64,000 nt of DNA from positions 62,001-126,000 of the forward strand of contig CAKOJQ010000002.1 of assembly GCA_934090795.1 (NCBI GenBank), given 5' to 3'. The notes under the pieces were generated by a model. It saw nothing but the letters and a program-made list of their open reading frames with translations. It ran no database searches and was not told the DNA's origin. Position numbers and translations under genes: made by a program. This stretch comes from an uncultured Bacilli bacterium (GTDB lineage Bacteria; Bacillota_I; Bacilli_A; RF39; UBA660). The stretch's first letter is position 1. Every line of letters begins with the position of its first letter. This document shows, in pieces, positions 8,705-18,500 of this stretch.

Positions 8705-10093
8705 ATGAATTATTTAAAGAAGTCTAAAAAATATATAATATTGTTTTGTTTGATAATGCTGTTATCTTTCTTCTTTCCATTTTCATGTGATGATTTTTAT
8801 TGGGGAAGTAAAAGTTTAAGTTTTAGTACAATTAAAGAAATATATAATGATTTATTTTTAAATGGAAGATGGTTAGGAAATTTTGTTGCGATATTTATAT
8901 CCCACAATCATTTAATTAAAGCATCAGTTGTTTCTATTGTAATAACATTGATAATATATTTAATTGATAAACATGAAAAGATCTCATTATGGATATTCTT
9001 AATATTAATACTTTTAATGCCTGTTAATAGATTTACACAAGTTATAATTTGGGGCAGTGGATTTAGTAATTATATGATTAGTACCTTACTTTTTATAAGT
9101 GTTTATTATTTGATGAAAAAATATTATAAGAAAACTAATAGTAAATGGTATGAAAAGATTGGGATATTTATTGTTACAATACTTAATTCATTAGTTGTTG
9201 AAAATATAACTGTTGGTACTTTAATGATTTTATTTATTTATAATTTAATACATTTTATTAAAAATAAAAAAGTTAATATTAATCTAATTATTATGTTTAT
9301 TGGCACTATAATTGGAGCAGTTATAATGTTTATTCATCCATGTTATGTAAATTTAATATTTGGTACTACGATAAATGATAGATATATTCCTCAAAGTTCT
9401 AGTACATTATTTTCAACAATCAAGAACAATTTATTTGATGGAATATTTGTGAACTTAATTAATGAAAATATACTTTTAAATGGATTTATTTTGTTTGTAT
9501 TTTTTTATTTATATTTAAAAGGTAAATTAAAAAATATTACTGGAGTAATAAGTTTTTATTTATTAACAGTTATGACTATATTAGGTGGTTTATTAAAATT
9601 TAACATATACAATATGTTTGTAATTGATATTTTGTATTTAATTAATTATTTTTATTTAATATATAAGTTAGTTAGATTTAATAAAGAAATATGGGAAATA
9701 ATTTTATTAATTATATGTGTTATTTTACCTCTTGTATTTATACATCCTTTGGGAGAAAGATTATTCTTTTTACCTTATGTGTTAGTTATTATTTTAATGT
9801 TTAGAGTTTTAAGTATAAATGAGGTTATTATTAAAGATTATGTTTGGCTTAAAATTTTTACTTTGATTTTATATGTTTTACTTTTATATGTAAATATTGA
9901 AAATTATCGATGTGAAGTTAAAAGAGATAATTATATTAAAAATAATTTAGATAAAAAGATTATTGAAGTAAATGGTTATAAATATCCTAAATATGTTTGG
10001 TTTGATAAAATAGATGGAGAATATTTTGGTAGGTATTATGATTTATATCATGGTTATGATGAAAAAATTAGATATGAGATAAGGGATGAATAA
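8705..10093 (+). CDS. DUF6056-like polytopic membrane protein (GT-C-like)
   Basis: About eleven predicted transmembrane segments over 462 residues. An early C-D-D-F-x-W motif (residues about 28-33) and a G-R-x-x-G-N motif near 57-62 recall the acidic first loop of GT-C glycosyltransferases and the DUF6056 family. Such proteins are thought to act on lipid-linked sugars outside the membrane, but no member named here has an assigned reaction. The start has only a weak GGTAG upstream. The stop lies 1 bp before the probable start of the ABC ATPase, so they probably share a transcript. Confidence 0.6.
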   Translation: MNYLKKSKKYIILFCLIMLLSFFFPFSCDDFYWGSKSLSFSTIKEIYNDLFLNGRWLGNFVAIFISHNHLIKASVVSIVITLIIYLIDKHEKISLWIFLILILLMPVNRFTQVIIWGSGFSNYMISTLLFISVYYLMKKYYKKTNSKWYEKIGIFIVTILNSLVVENITVGTLMILFIYNLIHFIKNKKVNINLIIMFIGTIIGAVIMFIHPCYVNLIFGTTINDRYIPQSSSTLFSTIKNNLFDGIFVNLINENILLNGFILFVFFYLYLKGKLKNITGVISFYLLTVMTILGGLLKFNIYNMFVIDILYLINYFYLIYKLVRFNKEIWEIILLIICVILPLVFIHPLGERLFFLPYVLVIILMFRVLSINEVIIKDYVWLKIFTLILYVLLLYVNIENYRCEVKRDNYIKNNLDKKIIEVNGYKYPKYVWFDKIDGEYFGRYYDLYHGYDEKIRYEIRDE

Positions 10094-10094
10094 A

Positions 10095-10802
10095 ATGATT
10101 GAGATTAAAAATTTAACTAAAAGTTATAATGGGGTAAAGGTAGTTGATAATATTAGCTTAATAGTTAATGATGGGGAGATTTTTGCATTTATTGGTCATA
10201 ATGGAGCTGGTAAAACTACAACAATTAAATCAATAGTAGGAATAAACAATTTTGATAGTGGAGAAATATTTATTAATAGAAAGTCAATAGTTAAAGATGC
10301 TGTAAACGCTAAAAAAGAGATTGCATATGTTCCTGATAATCCAGATTTATATGAGAATATGAAAGCAATTGATTTTATTAACTTTATTTGTGACATGTAT
10401 GAAACTCCTAGTGATTTTAGAATGAATAATATAATTAAATATGCTAAGATGTTTGAAATAGAAGATAAATTAAATAATGAAATATCGACATATTCTCATG
10501 GTATGAAACAAAAGATTGCGCTTATTGCCGCTTTAAGTCATGATCCAAAAGTATTAATTATGGATGAGCCTTTTGTTGGGCTTGATCCTAAGGCAGTATT
10601 TGATATGAAAAATATTATGAAAGAAATGTGTAAGGAAGGAAAGTGTATTTTCTTTTCAACTCATATATTGGATGTTGCGGAAAAATTATGTGATCGTGTT
10701 GCGATTATTAAAAAAGGAAAAATAGTTAAAGTTGGTAAGATGAAAGAAATAATGGGAGATGAATCATTAGAAGAAGTATTCCTAGAATTAGGTGAGAACT
10801 AA
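10095..10802 (+). CDS. ABC transporter ATP-binding protein
   Basis: All ABC ATPase motifs are present: Walker A GHNGAGKTT, Q-loop region near residue 75, a YSHGMKQK signature, Walker B VLIMDEPFVGLDP and the switch His in STHILD. The organisation resembles YthP/EcsA-like exporters. The start at 10095 is chosen because AAGGG lies about 10 nt upstream; the earlier in-frame ATG at 10086 would leave only 1 nt. It overlaps the permease by 1 bp (TAATG). The substrate is unknown. Confidence 0.9.
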   Translation: MIEIKNLTKSYNGVKVVDNISLIVNDGEIFAFIGHNGAGKTTTIKSIVGINNFDSGEIFINRKSIVKDAVNAKKEIAYVPDNPDLYENMKAIDFINFICDMYETPSDFRMNNIIKYAKMFEIEDKLNNEISTYSHGMKQKIALIAALSHDPKVLIMDEPFVGLDPKAVFDMKNIMKEMCKEGKCIFFSTHILDVAEKLCDRVAIIKKGKIVKVGKMKEIMGDESLEEVFLELGEN

Positions 10803-12418
10803 TGAAAAAGTTATTTTCTTTAATTAAGGCAGTATGTTCACAAGATATGGATTTATTTAAATTTAAAAATAATGGAAATAAATTTTCTAAAATATTTTTA
10901 TTTACCTTTTTATGTATAATACTAATGATATCTTTTGGAACATATTATTATATGCTTGCTGAGAATTTGCAAAAAGTTAATTTAACTTATTTAATGTTAG
11001 GAATGGCACTTGTTATACCTACTATATTTGTATTTATGCAAGGTATTTATAAATCACAAAATATTTTATTTGAAGCTAAAGATAATGATTTGTTAATGTC
11101 ATTACCAATAAGTAAAGGAACTTTAATATTTATTAGATTCCTTAAAATGTATTTATATGAGTTAATGTATGGTCTATTATTTACATTACCGGCTATTGTT
11201 ATTTATGTTTATTTTATTAAAGTAAATTATTTATTTTATATTGTAACATTAATTATGATTTTAATGGTACCTATTATTCCAATTGTGCTTTCTAGTTTGA
11301 TTGGATATTTGATTAAGAGATTTTCGATTAAGTTTAAAGCTAAAAAATTAGTACAAATTATTAGTACATTTATAATGTTTTTTGTAATTCTTTATTTTTC
11401 AAATAATACTGAAGGAATAATAGAGAATATAGCAAGTAATGCATCTAGTATAAATGATATTATAACTAGAATTTATTATCCAATTGGTGCGTATATTAGT
11501 TTAATTAATAATTTTAATATCTTCAATTTAATAGTTTATTTAATTATAAATTTATTACCAATTTTATTGTTTGTTTATATTTTAAATAAATCTTATTTTA
11601 TGGTTATTAATAAATCTAGGACTAATAGTTATAGTAAAAGTAAAGAGTATAAATATGATCGAAAGAAGATAATGAAAGCTTTAGTTGTTAAAGATATTAA
11701 AAGATATTTTTCATCAACTGTTTATGTTTTTAATACTTTCTTCGGACTTGTTCTTATGATTATAGCAACTATTGGATTATGTACTAATTTTGAAAAAACA
11801 ATCGAATATATTTTAAGTGGAGAAATACCGGGATTAGATATAAACTGGCTTTATAGTATGGCTCCTAAGGTATTTTTCTTAATAGTTTTAGTTCTTTCAT
11901 TTATGACAAGTATTACTTCATCAAGTATATCTATTGAAGGAAAAACTTTTAATATTTCAAAGAGTTTACCGATAGATACTAAAAAAATATTATTATCTAA
12001 GGTTATATTTAGTAATTTATTAATTATTCCAGTTGTGTTAATATGTGATGTTATTTTCTTTATTAATTTTAAATTAGAAATAATAGATTATATTTTAATT
12101 ATTTTAGTTAGTTTAGTAGCACCAACTATTTCATCATTGTTAGGTTTAGTTATTAATTTAAAATATCCTAAGATGGATGCAACAAGTGATACGGAAGTTG
12201 TTAAACAAAGTATTAGTTCAATGATATCTGTATTAAGTGGAATGGTTATTGCAATTATAATAGGTGCTTTATGTCTAGCTACATTGTTTGGTTATATAAA
12301 ATTAAGTATAAATAATATGTTAATTTTATGTATGGTTGGATTAATAATTTTAATGATTGTATTAGTACTGATTCTTAATAATTATGGTGTTAAAAGATAT
12401 AGAGAGATTGAAGTATAA
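10802..12418 (+). CDS. ABC transporter permease (YthQ-like)
   Basis: 538 residues with about 12 hydrophobic segments in two halves, separated by a positively charged loop near residues 270-300 (S-K-S-K-E-Y-K-Y-D-R-K-K). This is the arrangement of ABC-2-type YthQ-like permeases. It is the membrane partner of the preceding ATPase, with a 1-bp overlap. No substrate-binding protein is encoded nearby, so export is more likely than import. It ends the operon at a strong terminator. Confidence 0.8.
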   Translation: MKKLFSLIKAVCSQDMDLFKFKNNGNKFSKIFLFTFLCIILMISFGTYYYMLAENLQKVNLTYLMLGMALVIPTIFVFMQGIYKSQNILFEAKDNDLLMSLPISKGTLIFIRFLKMYLYELMYGLLFTLPAIVIYVYFIKVNYLFYIVTLIMILMVPIIPIVLSSLIGYLIKRFSIKFKAKKLVQIISTFIMFFVILYFSNNTEGIIENIASNASSINDIITRIYYPIGAYISLINNFNIFNLIVYLIINLLPILLFVYILNKSYFMVINKSRTNSYSKSKEYKYDRKKIMKALVVKDIKRYFSSTVYVFNTFFGLVLMIIATIGLCTNFEKTIEYILSGEIPGLDINWLYSMAPKVFFLIVLVLSFMTSITSSSISIEGKTFNISKSLPIDTKKILLSKVIFSNLLIIPVVLICDVIFFINFKLEIIDYILIILVSLVAPTISSLLGLVINLKYPKMDATSDTEVVKQSISSMISVLSGMVIAIIIGALCLATLFGYIKLSINNMLILCMVGLIILMIVLVLILNNYGVKRYREIEV

Positions 12419-12453
12419 AGGAATGTTTAATTAATAAAAACATTCCTTTTTAA
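12417..12453. terminator. Rho-independent terminator
   Basis: A 12-bp perfect stem (AAAGGAATGTTT with its complement), a 9-nt loop and a T tract. It overlaps the permease stop codon and also serves the convergent regulator gene. Confidence 0.9.
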
Positions 12454-12458
12454 TGTGT

Positions 12459-12689
12459 TTAATCTAATTTATTAAATAAATCCTTAACTTCGATTTCTAA
12501 AGCTTTTGCTATTTTTTGAACTGTATCTAAAGAAAATTGTTTATCGCAACCACTTTTTGTTTCAATTTTTTTTAAGTAATCTACACTTATATTGCTTTTC
12601 ATAGCAAGTTTTACTTGTGTCCATCCTTTTATTTTTTTTTGTTTTTTTATGTTTTGAGAAATCAAATAATATAAATTGTCTTTATCCAT
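12459..12689 (-). CDS. XRE-family helix-turn-helix regulator
   Basis: A 76-residue Cro/C1-type HTH protein with no extra domain. The recognition region is G-W-T-Q-V-K-L-A-M-K-S-N-I-S-V-D-Y-L-K-K-I-E, followed by the usual L-D-T-V-Q-K-I-A-K-A-L-E helix. AGAGGTAG precedes the ATG. It sits at the left edge of the accessory island, diverging from the first lipoprotein copy. It may regulate the island, although its targets are unknown. Confidence 0.85.
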   Translation of the reverse strand: MDKDNLYYLISQNIKKQKKIKGWTQVKLAMKSNISVDYLKKIETKSGCDKQFSLDTVQKIAKALEIEVKDLFNKLD

Positions 12690-12802
12690 TTATCTACCTC
12701 TTATAATTATTTAAGTTACCTCAAATGTAATTTTCTCATTAAATTTTTTAGAAAAACGTTGTTAACTAATGAATCATTTAAATGTTTGGATATTTAAAAA
12801 AA

Positions 12803-13612
12803 ATATGTTATATTTGGGTTGTAATTTAGTAGTGCTAAGAATTATAGAAAGGATATTAAATGAAAAAAATATGTATTTTAATTTTATGTTTAATTTTAAC
12901 TTTAGTTACGTTTGGTTGTGGTAATAAAAGTGTACAAAAACCTACAAATTTACAAGATACTTATAATGTGGTTAGTAATTATTTTGGCGATAGTAGTGTA
13001 GATAGATCTAATTTAGGTGCTTTTTATTTAGATGAAGAAAATAATATTATTGTAGTTAACTTAATTGATAATAGTGAATCTAAACAAGAAGAATTTTTAG
13101 AAAAAGCTAATATTGATTCTAAATATATTAAATTTGAACAAGGTGGACCTTATAATACTAATAGTTTAGACATTGATTTAAAAGTATCTTAGGAAAATAA
13201 TAATGAAAATATTAAATTTAAAGAATATTTAAAATTAGATAATAGAACTATCTATTTAGCAGAAAACGTTAGTGAATTATTTATTGTTGAAAATAAAAAT
13301 CAGACATCTTTAAAAAAATATATAATTAATAGTACTGAGGTAGTGGATAAGTTAATTGAAAATATTACAAACATATTAAATAAGCAATCTATTTTAAAAG
13401 ATGGTGGGACAATTATATTTAAAAACAAAGATAAAAATATTACATTAATTAAATGTAATACGATAGATAATAATAAAGATATTTATATAGGAGATTTTAA
13501 TTTAAATTTTAAAAGTAGTATGTGTAAGTAGTGCTAAGATGGTGTAAATTTACTATGATATGTTTGGCTAATGAAAACAAATTAATATATATTTCAGTTG
13601 TTAAAAAAATCT
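12803..13612 (+). repeat. Long direct repeat, left copy (lipoprotein gene plus flanks)
   Basis: Aligns with 18501-19310 at a constant offset of 5698 bp with no gaps seen by eye. It includes about 57 bp upstream of the lipoprotein ATG (a shared block ending AAAGGATATTAAATG), the whole gene and about 80 bp downstream. Divergence is lowest around the promoter and gene and higher downstream. Confidence 0.85.
12860..13531 (+). pseudogene. Lipoprotein paralogue interrupted by an in-frame TAG
   Basis: The reading frame has exactly the same length (224 codons) as the intact paralogue at 18558. A single C-to-A change turns Ser TCG into TAG at 13190-13192; no other lesion is present and the frame stays open to the normal stop. 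Translation would give a 110-residue fragment with the signal peptide but without the C-terminal domain that carries the DIYIGD motif and two Cys. The ribosome-binding site and upstream region match the intact copy, so the gene is probably still transcribed. TAG is a normal stop here (at 13531 and 19229), so recoding is unlikely. Confidence 0.85.
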
Positions 13613-13641
13613 TTACTACTGCTAATCATACCAATATAACA

Positions 13642-13794
13642 CTAACCATAAGATAAATAATCTTCATATAATTTTAAAGTAAAATCATCTCCAGTCTCAA
13701 TTATTTTTTGTTCCAAATTAAGTGGATTGATATTTGTAGACATTTTTTCGTTAAAAATATTTGTAAAATCATAAAAAATTGGTATAATATTCAT
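13642..13794 (-). pseudogene. Possible transposase N-terminal fragment (50 residues)
   Basis: A minus-strand reading frame with AGTAGG upstream encodes 50 residues. They include L-E-Q-K-I-I-E-T-G-D-D-F-T-L-K-L-Y-E, which resembles the start of ISLre2/UPF0236-type transposases. The frame ends where the sequence meets the downstream flank of the left direct repeat, so it looks like a truncated insertion remnant. The resemblance is from memory and weak; a short orphan gene remains possible. Confidence 0.3.
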
Positions 13795-13999
13795 GTGGTT
13801 AACCTACTTTCTAATTTATTGTTTCAACTTAATTATAAAGTAAATTTTTAAGGTTTAACCACTTTTTTTATACAATAATTTACGACTATACGTAAAATTG
13901 CATGTTTCCCCGCCTTTGGAAACACTATCATTTGATTAGATTCATTTGTAAAAATTCTTATTTTATGTTATTATAACGGAAATTTAGGGGGATACTAAA
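13795..13999 (+). promoter_or_regulatory. Upstream region of the Ank-AAA+ operon with two inverted repeats
   Basis: No gene is seen here. Two perfect inverted repeats lie close together: TTTACG/CGTAAA with a 6-nt spacer (13879-13896), and TGTTTCC/GGAAACA with an 8-nt spacer (13903-13924). The second is notably GC-rich for this region. A TTATTATAAC-like -10 region and a strong AGGGGGA ribosome-binding site follow before the ATG at 14000. The repeats look like operator sites upstream of the promoter. Confidence 0.5.
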
Positions 14000-15568
14000 A
14001 TGGTAAATGAAAATAATATAAAAACTTTATTATCAAAAATGACTAATAATGTAAAATCTAATATTAAAGAAATAAAAAAAGTTTTTGGTAGTTTAAATTA
14101 TACTGATGATGAAAATCAATCAATATTGCATATTTTAGTCGATAATAAATATGATGAAAATAAATGTTTTTTAGCAATTCAATCATTACTTCAAAATGGA
14201 ATGAATCCAAATTTACAATCATATTTTAATTATAATTTTATTCAAGTTGCATTATATACCGGTTATAGTGAAAATTTTATTTTATGTATAATTAATGAAT
14301 CACTAAAATGTGGATTAAATGTTAATCATGTTGATTCTGATAATGATACAATTATGCATACTGCAATATATAGTGATGATTATTTAGGAAACTTGGAAAA
14401 AATTTATGATTTATTATGTGAAAATGGTTTTGATTCTACTTTAGTAGATGGTGAGTCAAGAAATTTAGTTGAAGCAATGATTTATCAAAAACAATATTCA
14501 AAAACTCAAATAGAGAGTTTTCGTAAAAAATATATAGAAAGAACTAATAATGATTTAAATGATAAAACTTCTAATAATATGCCTGCTAATGAAAAGTTAA
14601 ATAAAGAAAAAACTTGTAGTGAAGTTATTCCTAAATTGTCTAGAGAAGATATTGTAAATCTTGAAAAATATGGAACAGTTCTAAATTATAAAAAATATGT
14701 TACTGAACCAACCATTGGAAGAGAAAAAGAGTTAAAAAATCTAATGATATCACTTGCTCAAAATAAAAAAAGCTCACTTATAGTAGGTGAATCTGGTGTT
14801 GGTAAAACAGCATTGGTTGAAGAATTAGTTTATAGAATTATAACTAATCAAGTTCCAACTTTTTTACAAAATAAGGTAATTTTAGAAATAAATCCATCCG
14901 AGATTGCTTCTGGTTGTAAATATGTTGGTACATTTGAAGAAAAGATTAAAGATTTACTAAATTTATGTAAAGAATTAGAAATAATTATATTTATAGATGA
15001 AATTCATACTATGTACGGAACTGGAAGTTATGAAAATAACGACAATGATATGGCTTCGATGTTAAAATATCAACTTGACAGATCAGATTTAAAAGTTATT
15101 GGAACAACGACAGAACAGGAATATGAAAAGTATTTTAATGGAGATGCATTAAAAAGAAGATTTGATAAAATAACTATGAAGGAGCCAGATAAAAATGTTT
15201 TATATCAAATAATTTATAAAGTGATAGATGATTATAACATTACTACTGGTATTTTATTTGAAAACGGAAATTTAAAAAATCAATTAGTTGAAATAATAGC
15301 TACAATGACTGAAAAAAGTCACCGTGTATATGATGATATGGTCAATAATCCAGATTTAGCGATATCTATTATCGATAAAGCATATGCTATTGCAAGATTT
15401 TATGATAGTAAATTTATTACAGTAAACCATTTTATTGAAGCAATCGAATATTGTGATAGAGTTTATGAATTAACAAAAAATCAGGCTATAACAAAATTAA
15501 AAGATTTATGCAATTGTAGTTCAAAATCATCTTCAAAAATTTTAAGATTGGATTTTAAAAATTTATAA
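14000..15568 (+). CDS. Ankyrin-repeat protein fused to a Clp-type AAA+ ATPase
   Basis: Residues about 35-165 contain ankyrin-like units (Q-S-I-L-H-I-L-V-D-N, L-L-Q-N-G-M-N-P-N-L, D-T-I-M-H-T-A-I-Y, L-C-E-N-G-F-D). Residues about 235-500 match the D1 module of ClpA/ClpB: TIGREKEL, Walker A GESGVGKT near 263, Walker B IIFIDEIH near 330, sensor-1 VIGTTT and Arg finger KRRF. There is no second AAA+ module, no ClpP-binding loop and no Clp N-domain; the ankyrin region takes the N-domain's place. A strong AGGGGGA precedes the start. The next gene begins 24 bp downstream, so the pair is an operon. It probably remodels the partner or its target, guided by the ankyrins; that role is inference. Confidence 0.8.
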   Translation: MVNENNIKTLLSKMTNNVKSNIKEIKKVFGSLNYTDDENQSILHILVDNKYDENKCFLAIQSLLQNGMNPNLQSYFNYNFIQVALYTGYSENFILCIINESLKCGLNVNHVDSDNDTIMHTAIYSDDYLGNLEKIYDLLCENGFDSTLVDGESRNLVEAMIYQKQYSKTQIESFRKKYIERTNNDLNDKTSNNMPANEKLNKEKTCSEVIPKLSREDIVNLEKYGTVLNYKKYVTEPTIGREKELKNLMISLAQNKKSSLIVGESGVGKTALVEELVYRIITNQVPTFLQNKVILEINPSEIASGCKYVGTFEEKIKDLLNLCKELEIIIFIDEIHTMYGTGSYENNDNDMASMLKYQLDRSDLKVIGTTTEQEYEKYFNGDALKRRFDKITMKEPDKNVLYQIIYKVIDDYNITTGILFENGNLKNQLVEIIATMTEKSHRVYDDMVNNPDLAISIIDKAYAIARFYDSKFITVNHFIEAIEYCDRVYELTKNQAITKLKDLCNCSSKSSSKILRLDFKNL

Positions 15569-15592
15569 AAATAATAGAAAGGGGAATCTATT

Positions 15593-18481
15593 ATGCCAGA
15601 ATTAACAAATGACCAATTTGAAATGTTGTTAAAAAGTATTAATAGTAATTTAACACAACTTAGTTTGACAAATAAAAAAGAAGATATGGCATTAAAAGAA
15701 TGTGATGATTATTTAAAAGGTAATATCAATGATGTTAGAAGTATGAATCCTTTTTCTGTATATTTTGTTATTAGTAAATTACCAGAAGATAAACAAATAA
15801 TATTTTTACAAGAAAATATTGATTATATAAGAGAACAAGATGAAGAAATATTTTTATATAGGTTTTTTGGCCCTAATTCTTTATCTTACTTTTTTTCTTT
15901 GAAAGTAATAAAAGCTTTAAAAGATATAGATGATGAAATCTTTAAAAAAGTATTAAGTCAAAATTCTATAGGTCTTTTTCATGGATTTACCCATGAAGAT
16001 TATATTGATTTTTATAAAGATTTTTATAATGAATTATTAGAGTCAAACAATCGAAATTTTATTGATGGTTTAAGTTTTCATAATAGATGTTGTTATGAAG
16101 ATATGTATATTGAAGATATAAACATTAAAGCAGTACAACAAAAAGTTTATAATAAAGAATTTATTGAATTATTATTAGAAAAATATAAAAATAAAATAAA
16201 TAAATTTAATTCAAATGAGTTATTAACATTTCTTAATAATATTGATGATATTGATCAATATAAAAGATTTATAAATGAACATTATGATAGTATCAATAAT
16301 GCTTTTGCTAATTATGAAGAATATTATTTAAATGATTATTTAAGTGAAACAGATGAAGAAAAACAAGAAATATTATTATGCAATTTTTTGGAAAATATAA
16401 TAATAAAACATGATTTAAAAAAGATTCTTTCCTATTTACGACCAAATATAATTGTTGCTTTATATAACAAAAATAAAGAATTATTTAAGTCTTTAACTTT
16501 AAGTGATTGGATTTTATATTGTTCTATAAAAAATATATTTAATGAAGATTTTAAAAAAATAATTGATACATATAATGTGAATGTTATTGAAGAACTTTTT
16601 AATATAAACTTATATAAATTTAATAATTATTCTAAATTACCATTACTAGCTTTAAAATATGTTGAATTAAAGTATAGAAGTAATATAGTTACTAATGGTA
16701 ATATTGATAAGATAGATAGTAATACTTTGATATTTTCTGAAAAATACATTAAAAATTTAAGTGAACTAAAAGAAAAATTTCATAATCATACAATAACTAA
16801 AAATGATGAAAATTATAAACAATATATAGCAAATTTTATAATGTTTTTAAAAAATCAAAATATTATAATTGATGTAACTGATGATAACTTTAGAGAAATA
16901 GAAAAATTATTTTATACAATTGTTATGGGAAAATCTATGGCTATTTTATTTGAATTATCTTGCATTGAAGATATTGCTATGATTGAAAGATTAGGTAAGA
17001 TAGAATTTAAAGCATATGGCTTTACTGTTGAACAATTAAATAATTATAATGTAAAAGACCATAGAAAATTATGCCAAAAATATGAAAAGCAGGGAACGTA
17101 TTATAGTAGTTATAAACAATTAATTTTAAAATTAATGTTATTAGTTGGATTTCATAATACAGAAGTAATATTAAGTATAGATGATTCAATTGCGACATTA
17201 GAACATTTAGTAGGCAATGTAGATGTTAAACATATTAAAATGGATAAACAAGGTAATCCTGTATTAAATAGGAAAATAATGAATTTATTATTTGATGATA
17301 AAAATTATAATAAGATAAGAACAATGCTAGAAAATAAGGATAATGATTTATATAAATATTTTCCAAGAATATTTAATGAATGGGATATGATAGTTTTAAA
17401 TAATAAAGATAAGTCATTAAAAACAATATTGGATTATTTAAAAAGTGATGAAATAGTATTGCCACCTAAGTATTATCGTTTAGATGGACTATTTAAAATA
17501 ATTGGTTGTAAAAATAATATTGTAAATGAAACCTTAAAATTACACGATCAAATGCTAAATAGAGTTTGTTCAACAATTCCTAGAATAACTGGAATAAAAA
17601 ATAATTATTCTTATGAAATACTTAAACTTGATGATATGGAAGTACTATCTATCGGTAATCAAACAGATTGTTGTTTTACTGTTTTAGGAAATGGATATTC
17701 TTGTTTAAAACATGCATTATTAAGTAATAATGGAAGAATTTTGGTTATTAAAAAAGATAACGAATTATTAGCACATAGCTGGCTTTGGAGAAATGGTAAT
17801 TTATTGTGTTTGGATAATATTGAAATAGCTAAAAAAATAAAGGAAGTAGATTTTCTTGAAATATATAAACAATTTGCTGAAGATATAATAAGAACATCAT
17901 GTCAACTAGAAGGAATAAGTAATTGTATAAAAAATGTAACAATTGGAGTTACTAATTTTGATAAAGAAATTAAAGGTATCAAGGAGTATCCTTGTTTAAT
18001 AACAAGAAGTTGTGATTTATCAAGTGGGAATTATGATGGTAGGTTAGGAAGTAATAGAATCTTTTTAGATAAATTACCACAACCAATTGAAAAAGTTGAA
18101 TATACAGATTCTAAAAATGTACAATATTTAATAAAAGGTAATTATCCGTTTACTTATGGGCAAGGATTATATTATTATCAAGATGAAAGAAGCAGTGTGT
18201 TTTATTATTCTAAAAATAATATTTATGATGAAAATTATATTAATCAAATGAATAAAATAATTAATGCTTTAAGATATATAAAGGCTGAAGAAAACAATGC
18301 TATTGATAAATTTAAAATGATTGATATTACTGATTATGATGAAGTTTATTGTAATGTGGATTGGTTTATTATTTATGATAGTGAAAATTATGAAGAGTAT
18401 ATTAAATCTAATGATAGTAGAGCAAAAGAAGAAATGAAATTAAATAAAAGAGTTAAAATAAAAAAATATCCTAGTAAATAA
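15593..18481 (+). CDS. Large protein of unknown function, partner of the Ank-AAA+ ATPase
   Basis: 962 residues, with no signal peptide or membrane segment. The first 620 residues are helical and acidic with repeated L-x-x-N-I-D-D-I patterns, suggesting a solenoid. A distinct domain at about 680-830 contains S-I-G-N-Q-T-D-C-C, then G-x-G-x-S-C-L-K-H, then L-L-A-H-S-W-L-W-R, and L-C-L-D-N-I-E near 739. The paired Cys, His, Trp and acidic motif suggest a catalytic or metal-binding site, but I cannot place it in a named family; a PcfJ- or acetyltransferase-like fold is only a guess. AAAGGGG precedes the start. Both genes lie between the direct repeats. Confidence 0.7.
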   Translation: MPELTNDQFEMLLKSINSNLTQLSLTNKKEDMALKECDDYLKGNINDVRSMNPFSVYFVISKLPEDKQIIFLQENIDYIREQDEEIFLYRFFGPNSLSYFFSLKVIKALKDIDDEIFKKVLSQNSIGLFHGFTHEDYIDFYKDFYNELLESNNRNFIDGLSFHNRCCYEDMYIEDINIKAVQQKVYNKEFIELLLEKYKNKINKFNSNELLTFLNNIDDIDQYKRFINEHYDSINNAFANYEEYYLNDYLSETDEEKQEILLCNFLENIIIKHDLKKILSYLRPNIIVALYNKNKELFKSLTLSDWILYCSIKNIFNEDFKKIIDTYNVNVIEELFNINLYKFNNYSKLPLLALKYVELKYRSNIVTNGNIDKIDSNTLIFSEKYIKNLSELKEKFHNHTITKNDENYKQYIANFIMFLKNQNIIIDVTDDNFREIEKLFYTIVMGKSMAILFELSCIEDIAMIERLGKIEFKAYGFTVEQLNNYNVKDHRKLCQKYEKQGTYYSSYKQLILKLMLLVGFHNTEVILSIDDSIATLEHLVGNVDVKHIKMDKQGNPVLNRKIMNLLFDDKNYNKIRTMLENKDNDLYKYFPRIFNEWDMIVLNNKDKSLKTILDYLKSDEIVLPPKYYRLDGLFKIIGCKNNIVNETLKLHDQMLNRVCSTIPRITGIKNNYSYEILKLDDMEVLSIGNQTDCCFTVLGNGYSCLKHALLSNNGRILVIKKDNELLAHSWLWRNGNLLCLDNIEIAKKIKEVDFLEIYKQFAEDIIRTSCQLEGISNCIKNVTIGVTNFDKEIKGIKEYPCLITRSCDLSSGNYDGRLGSNRIFLDKLPQPIEKVEYTDSKNVQYLIKGNYPFTYGQGLYYYQDERSSVFYYSKNNIYDENYINQMNKIINALRYIKAEENNAIDKFKMIDITDYDEVYCNVDWFIIYDSENYEEYIKSNDSRAKEEMKLNKRVKIKKYPSK

Positions 18482-18497
18482 TATTGGGATATTTTTA
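18462..18497 (+). terminator. Terminator overlapping the 3' end of the 962-residue gene
   Basis: AAAAATATCC pairs with GGATATTTTT across the stop codon, followed by T. It closes the two-gene operon. Confidence 0.75.
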
Positions 18498-18500
18498 ATT

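Noticed and set aside
13190..13192. TAG read as an amino acid (recoding)
   Set aside because: TAG ends intact genes in this window (for example 19229), and the paralogue has TCG at this site.
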